From: Baffinella frigidus
Lineage: Eukaryota > Cryptophyceae > Cryptomonadales > Baffinellaceae
Reading direction: 5' to 3'
Assembly: GCA_026770585.1 (NCBI GenBank)
Contig: MU646315.1
Span: 988,657 to 999,191 of the forward strand
DNA: 10,535 nucleotides
The notes beneath the pieces are model-generated. The model ran no database searches and had not been told where the DNA came from. It worked only from the letters and a program-made list of their open reading frames with translations. Position 1 is the stretch's first letter; the number at the start of each line of letters is the position of its first letter. The translations under genes were made by a program, and so were the position numbers. Below, in pieces: positions 1 through 5,630 of this stretch.

Positions 1-95
<95 letters not shown>
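1..95. repeat. (TG)n microsatellite
   Basis: An uninterrupted TG dinucleotide run of about 47 units starts at the window edge. Imperfect TGTG-rich sequence continues to about 150. Confidence 0.97.
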
Positions 96-97
<2 letters not shown>

Positions 98-174
98 AGT
101 TTTGTGTGTGTAATAGTGTCTTGTGTTCTGTGTTCTGTGTTTTGTGTTCAGGGTTTAGGGTTTGGGGGGGTTAC

Positions 175-237
175 AGCTTGCTGCTTGTTCGCAGCGACCC
201 TGCGCTCCTCTTCTGCCTTCTTCTGCTTCGTTCGCAC
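175..237 (-). CDS. SPRY gene exon 7 (coiled-coil start)
   Basis: This is 21 codons between ACAG|GTGCGA and GCT|GTAACC, phase 0. The translation VRTKQKKAEEERRVAANKQQ is highly charged and helix-prone. It follows the SPRY domain in frame, and the protein presumably continues as a coiled coil beyond the left edge. Confidence is lower because composition is the only coding evidence. Confidence 0.48.
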
Positions 238-3094
238 CTGTTTCCGCATTTAGGATTTAGGGTTTAGTGTTTAGGGTTTTCACCTTTTTTTGGTTGGGGG
301 TTTGGGGGTTTGGGGTTGGGGGTTTGGGGTTTGGGGTTTGGGGTTTGGGGTTTATGGTTTGGGGGTTTATGGTTTATGGTTTATGGTTTGGGGTTTGGGG
401 TTTGGGGTTTAGGGTTTAGGGTTTAGGGTTTCTGGTTTCTGGTTTCTGGTTTCTGGTTTCTGGTTTCTGGTTTAGGGGTGAGGAGTTGGGGTGCAGGGTT
501 TATGGTAAGGCACCTCATACTCCTCCCGCCCTCGGATATCCTTCACCGCCCCCGCCCCCGTCAACTGCCATGATTGAGCGTTTAGGGGTTTTGGTTTGGG
601 GTTTAGGGTTTCGGGTGTATGGTGTAGGGTTTTTGGGTTTGGGCTTGGAGTTTCGGGTTTTGGGTTTGGAGTGAACTGCCAGCATTTAGGGTACTCGGTT
701 TAGGGTTTGGGGTTTGGGGTTCAGGGTTTGGATTACCTAGCTCTGTCTCAGGATATGTGGGCTCACCAATTTGGTGAGTCCGGGTTTTTCTCCGCTCCAA
801 AGTTGACAGACTTGTACCGCACACCCAGCAACCCTGAGGGGGACGGCAGCGGCATTTGAAAACAGTGACGAGAGCACGAGATCAAGTTTTCGAAACCGTG
901 CAACTTGAGGACGTGATCAAGAACGAGAGGACGCGACCCTCAACTCGCACCTCTTTCAGGTGCAAAGTCGCACCGGCCATTCCTGCACGGGGCTTGTCCG
1001 CAGACCTCATTCAGGAGCAGGAGCTTACCCCCAGGCGCTGCAGTTGCGAAACGGCGCAAGTTGAGGACGTGACGTCTTCGAAACGGTACAAGTTGAGGAC
1101 GTATTCCTTGAAACGGTGCAAGTTGAGGACGTGAGGACGTGATCATGGACGTGAGGACGCGGTCACGTCCTCAACTCGCACCTCTTTCAGGAGGAGGATC
1201 TTGACGCCCGGGCGGTGCAGCTGCACGCCGATCCGCGAACCCTCTCGAAACGGTGCAAGATCAGGACGTGCTTCTTTCGAAACGGTGCAAGTTCAGGACG
1301 TGATCATGGACGTGAGGACGCGGTCACGTCCTCAACTCGCACCTCTTTCAGGAGGAGGATCTTATCGCCCGGGCGGTGCAGTTGCACGCCGATGCGAACG
1401 AAGCCTTTGATGTTCTCGATGTTGCCCACCTGGTTCAGGGTTTGGGGTGTGAGGTTTAGGATTTAGGGTTTAGGTGGTGGGGTGTAAGGTTTAGTGTTGT
1501 GTTTTCTACTGAGGGAGTGGGGATTTGGTTTATCCCATAAATTTCGATAAGAGCATGATACATTATAATACATTATGAATCATTATGATAGCATGTCGCA
1601 GCAATTCATAGCATTTCATAGCGATTCGCATCGCATCTCGACATTAAGTGGTGAGGCGGTCAAAATTGACCGCGGAGAGGTCCTAGGCAGGTCCCAGGGC
1701 CCTACGGTAGGGCGTATGCGCCTACTCGCCACTTAAGGGATATCGGGTCGTTGTTCTTGGTGCAGGTGAGCGATGAGTCGTTTAGGATTTAGGGTTTAGG
1801 GTTCAGGGATTCGGGTTTAGGGTCTAGGGTTCAGGGTCTAGGGTCTAGGGTTTAGGGTTTATGGCTGAGGCTTCAGGGTCTAGAGTTTAGAGTTTTGGGC
1901 TTAAGGTTTGGGTTTAGGGTCTAGGGTCTAGGGTCTAGGGTCTAGGGTCTAGGGTTTAGAGTTCAGCGTTTAGGAGAGAGAGAGAGAGCGAGAGTTGCAG
2001 GTTTTAGGTTGTAGGTTTTGGATTGTAGGTTTTAGGTTTTGGGTTGGTTTACCAGGCCGTTGTTCTTAGTGAAGGTTAACGACGAGTCGTGCAGCTGGAT
2101 GTGGACCACCCCCCCGTGCAAACAAACCCCCACCGACCCCGCCCTACCCTACCCCACCCTACCCTACCCCACCCTACCCTACCCAACCCAACCCGGTGGC
2201 GAAAGGGTCCACTCATTCCTACCACGAATTGTACCACGCATACCACAAAGACTCAAGATGGGATTTACGGTCGTAATCGTATATCCCATATTCGCCTCCG
2301 AGCCGTTGGGGATTAGGGGGTTGGTTTCGACCGGGTCGTTATTCTTAGTGAAGGTTAACGACGAGTCGTGCAGCTGGATGTTGATCACGTCCCCGTTCCC
2401 ATAAGTACACCCCGTCGAGCGCACCACCTGAGTGAGGGTTTAGGGTTTAGGGTTTAGGGTTTAGGGTTTAGGGTTTAGGGTTCAAGGTTTAGGGTTTAGG
2501 GTTTAGGGTTTAGGGTCTAGGGTATATGGGTTAGGTTTGAATTTCCTCGTGGACCGCTGTGTGGACAGCGTAAAAGAACGCGGCCTCTGCGCTGCCTCAG
2601 TCAATCGGGGCTCCTCCTTCAATACATTACGATGCTCTTTGAACTGGAGCGTGCGTACCGAGTCCTGATCTACATGTATCGAAAGAGGAGCCTAGATTCC
2701 TCGGTCGGATAGCGAGGGGGCAAACGGATCGTTTCAGTTCGGGTACGAATGCAAAAGTTGGTACCAGTCGCGTCCAGTTTGTACTGGGCTAGACTGCACA
2801 AAACTGCAGCCCGCCAACAATTACCCGATCCGTTTGCCCCCTCGCTATCCGAACATTCTTATGTTTCCTCTTAATCCTGTTAATATATTCTTTTCTCAGA
2901 CGGAACAGGCCAGAGATAAGACCTGGTTTCCCAGGTAGGACTTTTGGGATAGTTCGACGTCAATGAGGACGCTCGGAAAGAGCCGGACCCCCTCGAACAA
3001 TCTGGCGTGGTGACAGGGACGAGACTGCACCTGGTTTCCCCAACACAGATCCCCATCCGACGAGTAGTAATACGCCTGGTTTGGTGTTCAGGGT

Positions 3095-3146
<52 letters not shown>

Positions 3147-5263
3147 TGGTTGAGGGTTTGGGGTTTAGCGTGAAGGGTTTAGGGTTTAGGGATTAGGGAT
3201 CAGGGTTTATGGCTTTAGGGTTTAGGGTTTAGTCTCTAGGGTTTAGGGGTTTAGGGGTTTAGGGTTTAGGGTTTAGGGTTTAGGGGGTTTAGGTGTTTAA
3301 GGTTTAGGGTTTAGGGTTTAGGGTTTAGGGAATAAGGGTTCAGGGTAAACCGGATATTCATCGATGCACGTGCTGTGGAACCAGTCTTGTCCGAGGAACA
3401 TCAGCTGACCTGGTTAAGGGTAAGGTTTAGGGTTTAGGGTTTAGGGTTCAGTGTTTAGGGTTTAGGGTTTAGGTTTTATGGTTTGGGGTTTAGGGTTTAG
3501 GGTTTAGGGTTTAGGGTTTAGGGTTTAGGGTTTAGGGTTTAGGGTTTAGGGTTTAGGGTGTAGAGTTTGGGGCGAGGACCATCTTTCACGGACGTGGCTT
3601 CGACTCCGATGAAGATGCAGCCGTTGTTCGACGCCTTATCCATAACCTGAACAGGGGTTGATGGAGCTAAGAACACGCACCGCCCTAGGGTCGTACAGTA
3701 GGCCTATTCCTAGGAGCATATGACCACCATAAAGGACGTGCGTGTCATCAACTTTGAGTACAACCTGCAGAAGAAAACTCATCGAGTTTATGGTTAAGGG
3801 GTTAGGTAGCTCCAAGGCACATGATGTAAAAATAACCCCTCGACACCCAGCGAGTCAGCTACACGGCCTTACCCACCACCTTCACAAGAAAACTCTCGAT
3901 TTTAGGGGGCTTGAAAGCCACGCAGCGGGCTACGAAGGGATTCCGTGAATAACCCATCAGTGAATAATCCATAGACCCTACGGTAGGCTCCGTGAATAAC
4001 CCATAAGTGAACAATCCATAGACCCTAAGGTAGGCCGTAGGGCCTTGTCCACCACCTTTGTTTTGGTAGTACTACCAGCCCTGCGAGGCGGACCAAATCG
4101 ACGATTGTTTGGAGCCATTCGCTCAGGTGGCATATTCGTTTTCGAAGGTGCCGCCCGAGGAATTGGCGCATGGCGAGACTCGATTTGGTCCGCCTCAGAG
4201 GGCTGGTAGTAACGTTTCGTCACACCATTCGAGGCACCTTCTAGCTCTGTCCGAGTAAATCTGGGCACGTCATTATTAATTCCAGAGCAGGGACTCTAGT
4301 ACAGGTTAAATACATTTAGACGTCTAAATGTATTTTATGACATGTCCGTCTCAATGTATTTCATGACATGCCCAACTTTCCTCGGACAGAGCTAGACCTT
4401 CACTTTCGAGCCCTCTCTGCACGTAGTAAGTTTATGGTTCGACGTTTTAAGTTCAACAAGTCTCATCATCCATCACCTTCGTAGGAAACATCGATACATC
4501 GATCGTAGCGTGGTTTCAAATACCTAGCTGCTCCTGAGTAAAACTCGGCTCGCCACAGATGCATTTAGTTGCCCTTTTTGTACTGGAGGGTCAGCTCTAA
4601 ACGTGTCTCATGGCGAGCCCGGTTTTACTCAGGCAGAGCTAGGACTCCCTCCTTTTGTGGACCCGTTTTGGATTCAGACGCGGTGGATAGCTATGAGGAA
4701 AAGAACTTCTAGCTAGGGATTCACCCAGGGGGCATGATTCGCCCACATGGGTGTTTTCTGGGCAGGAGTATGGGCAGGATTCTCGACTTCAGGAAGTCGC
4801 CCCAGGTGAGTCCCTCGGGCTGCTCAGCCGCATACTAGCAGAGATGCAGGAAAGATCTGCAGTCCCCCTGCGCTCTCAACCTCACGGGAGGATGCTGAGG
4901 CTGGGCGGGGGCTCCCTCCAAGACCCCACACCTCACCCATTCTTCGACTACAGGAGCGAGCAACCTCTCCTGTCACACACCCAGGTACTGCGGGAGGCAT
5001 CTTTCCCCACTACGGCCAACAACGCCCGGGAAGAGAGGCCGCGCCCTCCCCCCCATGCACGTGGCGGGATGAGCCCAGGACTGGCGGCACCATCGCACCT
5101 TGAAGTGCCAGCTCGCCTTCTCCGTGCTCGCAACTTCCAGCGCCCCCCTCCCCGTCGGAACAAACATGCCCCCCTCTGCTCCGCGCAGCGCAGTGAGCAG
5201 CGTGTCCTCGACCATCGTGCGCTCGGCGCCGTTCACCTTGGACAGCAGCCACCCTCCTGGCAT
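175..5263 (-). CDS. SPRY-domain protein gene, seven exons assembled, partial at the left edge
   Basis: Seven minus-strand exons join in consistent phase: 5263-5099, 3646-3580, 3409-3351, 3075-3031, 2427-2332, 1429-1343 and 237-175. They total 582 nt (194 codons) with no stop, and every intron begins GT and ends AG. The product reads through the hallmarks of a SPRY (B30.2-like) domain: SWHFKV, then GCIFIGVEA, LGQDWFHS, AYYYSSDGD, YGNGDVINIQLH, LTFTKNNDP and VQLHRPGDKILLL. These match the order of the family pattern W-[YF]-F-E-V / IGV / S-x-G-Y / GDVIGxxLD / FxKN / GDxxxL. After the SPRY the last exon is charged (KQKKAEEERR) and probably starts a coiled coil; the rest lies left of the window. 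SPRY domains are protein-interaction modules, so the partner is unknown. Telomere-like arrays and exon fragments fill the introns. The model is manual and unsupported by transcripts, but the phases and domain order make chance unlikely. Confidence 0.68.
250..735. repeat. Telomere-like variant arrays, G-rich on plus
   Basis: Blocks of heptamer variants occur in series: TTTGGGG, TTTATGG, TTTAGGG and six TTTCTGG units (about 430-473). Degenerate TTTAGGG derivatives follow from 580 to 735, interrupted by a C-rich unique stretch at 505-575. No gene is seen apart from minus exon 7 to the left. Confidence 0.85.
736..850 (+). repeat. CTAGCTCTG-family repeat, copy A
   Basis: It begins CCTAGCTCTGTC and continues with a GGGCTCACCAA/TTGGTGAG hairpin, then CCGCTCCAAAGTTG and ACCGCACACCC. 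It shares this order with the copies at 8790 and, inverted, 6040. No opposite terminus is found. Confidence 0.65.
880..1340. repeat. GAAACGGTGCAAGTTGAGGACGT tandem repeats
   Basis: A unit GAAACGGTGCAAGTTGAGGA(CGT) of about 31 bp recurs near 888, 1048, 1078, 1109, 1247 and 1278, within a 161-bp higher-order duplication. Inverted arms GTTGAGGACGTGA (1122-1134) and TCACGTCCTCAAC (1163-1175) can form a 13-bp stem. The array lies in intron 6 of the SPRY gene. Confidence 0.75.
951..1236 (-). pseudogene. Three degenerate echoes of SPRY exon 6
   Basis: One echo ends at 1182 and matches the last about 54 nt of exon 6 (RIGVQLHRPG-KILLLKE, D changed to V) with the same GAG|GTGCGA donor. It belongs to a 161-bp tandem duplication, since the GAGGAGGATC segment recurs at 1191 and 1352. 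A second ends at 1006 and carries a one-base deletion that shifts the frame. A third, ending at 951, keeps only about the last 10 nt plus the donor. None keeps the 5' part of the exon or its acceptor. Confidence 0.6.
1343..1429 (-). CDS. SPRY gene exon 6 (domain C-terminus)
   Basis: The exon is 29 codons between AACCAG|GTGGGC and GAG|GTGCGA, phase 0. The translation IKGFVRIGVQLHRPGDKILL corresponds to the last two SPRY strands (family pattern P-x-V-x-L-x-x-x-G-D-x-V-x-L). The upstream intron ends in a C-rich stretch of CCCTAAA-like sequence that serves as a pyrimidine tract. Three weaker copies lie just downstream in the transcript. Confidence 0.62.
1435..1500. repeat. Short degenerate telomere-like stretch
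   Basis: TTTAGGG-like units lie directly upstream (in transcript sense) of SPRY exon 6 and supply the C-rich tract before its acceptor. Confidence 0.6.
1540..1643. other. AT-rich island without a gene
   Basis: It contains repeated CATTAT and TCATAGC words and is much more AT-rich than its surroundings. No coding or RNA signal was found. It abuts the TTAA-ended element and may be part of an older insertion. Confidence 0.4.
1644..1736. mobile_element. MITE-like element with TTAAGTGG termini
   Basis: The ends are TTAAGTGGTGAG and the inverted CTCGCCACTTAA. Internal hairpins are GCGGTCAA/TTGACCGC and GCCCTAC-G-GTAGGGC. TTAA at both tips could be the target site, as in piggyBac-like elements, but it is also part of the inverted repeat. 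It is 93 bp and non-coding. Confidence 0.55.
1745..1780 (-). pseudogene. Degenerate echo of SPRY exon 5
   Basis: On the minus strand this reads DSSLTCTKNNDP, matching the 3' third of exon 5. It is cut off on one side by telomere-like repeats and on the other, about 8 bp away, by the TTAA-ended element at 1644-1736. Its donor region is lost. Confidence 0.55.
1780..1975. repeat. Telomere-like array, TTTAGGG/TCTAGGG variants
   Basis: It is G-rich on plus and includes a homogeneous run of TCTAGGG units around 1915-1955, followed by a short GAGA tract at 1974-1987. Confidence 0.85.
2053..2117 (-). pseudogene. 5'-truncated echo of SPRY exon 5 with an intact donor
   Basis: The minus strand reads HIQLHDSSLTFTKNNGL and then CTG|GTAAAC, a plausible donor in the same phase as exon 5. 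The first half of the exon, including YGNGD and the acceptor, is replaced by C-rich repeats. The NNGL end is closer to the usual SPRY KNG-x-L than the NNDP of the full copy. Confidence 0.6.
2133..2182. repeat. CCCTA pentamer array
   Basis: CCCTACCCTA/CCCCACCCTA repeats are C-rich on plus, opposite in orientation to the other arrays of the left half. They replace the 5' end of the exon 5 echo at 2053-2117. Confidence 0.8.
2332..2427 (-). CDS. SPRY gene exon 5 (core YGNGDVI exon)
   Basis: This is 32 codons from ACTCAG|GTGGTG to CCG|GTCGAA, phase 0 at both ends. It carries YGNGDVINIQLH and SSLTFTKNND, equivalent to the GDVIGCxLDxxxxTLxFxKN core of SPRY, and is the most diagnostic exon of the gene. 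The donor GTCGAA is poor, whereas a truncated copy at 2053-2117 keeps a better donor (GTAAAC). Which copy supplies the 3' end in vivo is therefore open. The frame stays open past the donor to about 2179 without recognisable homology. Confidence 0.62.
2436..2532. repeat. Nearly perfect (TTTAGGG)n array
   Basis: About a dozen units, mostly perfect, begin 9 bp upstream (transcript sense) of the exon 5 acceptor. Confidence 0.95.
2533..2704. other. Unique intronic sequence
   Basis: I find no exon, repeat or RNA here. There is a small hairpin CGCTGT-GTGG-ACAGCG near 2557-2572. The stretch is in intron 4 of the SPRY gene. Confidence 0.4.
2705..2852. mobile_element. Foldback/MITE with 27-bp perfect inverted ends
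   Basis: Perfect inverted arms occupy 2705-2731 and 2826-2852 (beginning TCGGATAGCGAGGGGG), separated by 94 bp of unrelated sequence. There is no coding capacity and no clear target duplication. It lies in intron 4 of the SPRY gene. Confidence 0.7.
2923..2934 (-). pseudogene. Possible echo of SPRY exon 4 end
   Basis: The minus strand has TGGGAAACCAG|GT, repeating the last bases of exon 4 (TGGGGAAACCAG|GT at 3031) about 100 bp downstream. It is short and could be chance, but it fits the echo pattern of the other exons. Confidence 0.3.
3031..3075 (-). CDS. SPRY gene exon 4
   Basis: The 45-nt exon lies between AACCAG|GCG and CAG|GTGCAG and encodes AYYYSSDGDLCWGNQ in phase 0. It occupies the place of the conserved S-x-G-Y-[DS]-x-x-G segment of SPRY domains, just before the YGNGDVI segment carried by exon 5. 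It is too short to appear as an ORF of its own. Confidence 0.55.
3081..3347. repeat. Telomere-like array, TTGAGGG block then TTTAGGG
   Basis: A homogeneous block of about nine TTGAGGG units (3083-3155) passes into TTTAGGG with sporadic variants. It lies between SPRY exons 3 and 4. Confidence 0.93.
3351..3409 (-). CDS. SPRY gene exon 3
   Basis: The exon is 59 nt between AACCAG|GTCAGC and CCG|GTTTAC. After completing the split glycine codon it reads QLMFLGQDWFHSTCIDEYP and ends in phase 0. It is flanked on both sides by telomere-like arrays, which makes this 59-nt non-repetitive island stand out. Confidence 0.58.
3417..3562. repeat. (TTTAGGG)n array
   Basis: It includes about 11 consecutive perfect units from about 3484 to 3559. 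It lies between SPRY exons 2 and 3. Confidence 0.95.
3580..3646 (-). CDS. SPRY gene exon 2
   Basis: The acceptor TTCAG|GTTATGG and donor GATG|GTCCTC bound 67 nt, which is 22 codons plus one base. The translation contains NNGCIFIGVEATSVKDG, the buried IGV strand typical of SPRY. The leftover G joins GT of the next exon to make glycine, so the phase fits. The donor +3 to +6 bases are weak. Confidence 0.6.
3943..4036. repeat. Two 47-bp tandem copies
   Basis: Units 3943-3989 and 3990-4036 begin CCGTGAATAACCCAT and contain CCATAGACCCTAMGGTAGGC. The CCTACGGTAGG word also occurs in two transposon-like elements elsewhere in the window. Confidence 0.8.
4070..4211. mobile_element. MITE-like element with about 32-bp inverted ends
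   Basis: The arms 4070-4101 and 4180-4211 (TACTACCAGCCCT, then GAGGCGGACCAAATCGA) match at all but two positions. The element is 142 bp with no clear target duplication. The 96-codon minus frame across it is an accident of the inverted repeat. Confidence 0.7.
4241..4395. mobile_element. MITE with CTAGCTCTGTCCGAG ends and ACCTT target duplication
   Basis: The terminal inverted repeats are CTAGCTCTGTCCGAG and CTCGGACAGAGCTAG, with weaker pairing a further 12 bp inward. Flanking ACCTT at 4236-4240 and 4396-4400 is a perfect 5-bp direct repeat. Inside are a 22-bp perfect palindrome (4311-4332) and two copies of AATGTATTTYATGACATGYCC. There is no transposase. Confidence 0.82.
4524..4642. mobile_element. 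Related MITE with CTAGCTCTGCCTGAG ends
   Basis: Arms of about 32 bp (CTAGCTSYKCCTGAGTAAAA, then GGCTCGCCA) match at roughly 27 positions. The termini are those of the element at 4241. No target duplication is visible. Confidence 0.72.
4643..5098. other. GC-rich first part of SPRY intron 1
   Basis: It holds a 172-codon plus-strand frame (4751-5269) that overlaps SPRY exon 1 antisense and includes a consensus-like donor CAG|GTGAGT near 4805. I recognise no domain and do not call a gene. Confidence 0.35.
5099..5263 (-). CDS. SPRY gene exon 1 (putative start)
   Basis: The ATG at 5263 has A at -3 on the minus strand. The frame runs 55 codons to a donor AAG|GTGCGA and leaves phase 0. It begins MPGGWLLSKVNGAERTMVED and ends SWHFK, which fits the first beta strand of a SPRY domain once joined to VMDKASNNG of exon 2. 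The reading frame is open further upstream to an ATG at 5308, so translation may begin there. A CAG at about 5292-5290 could instead be an acceptor, which would make this an internal exon. GC-rich third positions support coding on this strand rather than the 172-codon antisense frame. Confidence 0.6.
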
Positions 5264-5483
5264 GGTTGAACAGCGCCCAAGGCCCGACCTGCGATGGTCG
5301 AGGTCCAAATCTATTATTCAAGCTTTTGCGCCTCTCTATTTTACAACTCTGTTTTTGTACCAGGAATGGCACATGTAGCGTTGTCAGCGGTCCGATTTCG
5401 AAGTGAAACGGCTCAACGTCCAGTCGATATAATCCACTTCACAAACGCGAAATAACGGCCTTCATTCGTGAGAAAGCGGCAGG
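5264..5483. promoter_or_regulatory. Shared 220-bp divergent (bidirectional) promoter region
   Basis: The region lies between the two outward-facing start codons (minus 5263, plus 5484). It is less GC-rich than the flanking exons and has none of the telomere-like arrays that saturate the rest of the locus. A TATA-like GATATAA at 5426-5432 is about 52-58 nt upstream of the plus ATG. On the minus side the candidate start at 5308 would shrink the gap to about 175 bp. No other motif is recognised. Confidence 0.45.
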
Positions 5484-5630
5484 ATGTCGCGTCCACAGAC
5501 CGCACTGTCGTCGTCCTCGCGTCCACAGACCGCACAGTCATTCTCCACGCGCCCCAGGTCGGCCGTGAGCTCCACTTCATCCGCCGGCGCCACCATCGCC
5601 AAGCAGGACGCGTTGCAGTGGACCAACCAG
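5484..5630 (+). CDS. RIIa gene exon 1
   Basis: The ATG has A at -3, and 49 codons follow to CAG|GTGCTG, phase 0. The tail contains three imperfect decapeptide repeats (SRPQTA/TRPRSA), and the exon ends IAKQDALQWTNQ, the first part of the RIIa helix. An alternative, stronger donor TG|GTGAGT at 5692|5693 would extend the exon by 62 nt. That phase produces an early stop when joined to exon 2, so I prefer 5630. Confidence 0.66.

Noticed and set aside
2-253. 83-codon plus frame
   Set aside because: Translation of the TG microsatellite (Cys-Val repeats); the end is antisense to the candidate SPRY exon 7.
486-824. Gly/Leu/Phe-rich plus and Pro/Asn-rich minus frames
   Set aside because: Translations of degenerate TTTAGGG repeats.
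880-1340. CRISPR-like array from regularly repeated 23-31 bp units
   Set aside because: Units are nearly contiguous, spacers are repeat derivatives, and the setting is a eukaryotic intron.
1201-1466. Plus-strand frame reading EEDLIARAVQLHADANEAFD
   Set aside because: Looks protein-like, but the minus strand has matching splice sites, phases and SPRY motifs, so this is its antisense.
2039-2404. 121-codon plus ORF with a PTLPYPTLPYP repeat
   Set aside because: Comes from the CCCTA array and from the antisense of SPRY exon 5 and its echo.
3766-3781. Extra SPRY exon starting GTTGTACTCAAAG after CTGCAG
   Set aside because: The frame is open for a while and protein-like, but no clear donor or SPRY fit was found; exon 1 joins exon 2 well without it.
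3978-4268. 96-codon minus ORF
   Set aside because: Spans an inverted-repeat element and the start of another; no domain.
4751-5269. 172-codon plus-strand ORF
   Set aside because: Overlaps SPRY exon 1 antisense, has no recognised domain, and is explained by GC-rich sequence with few stops. Only transcripts could rescue it.
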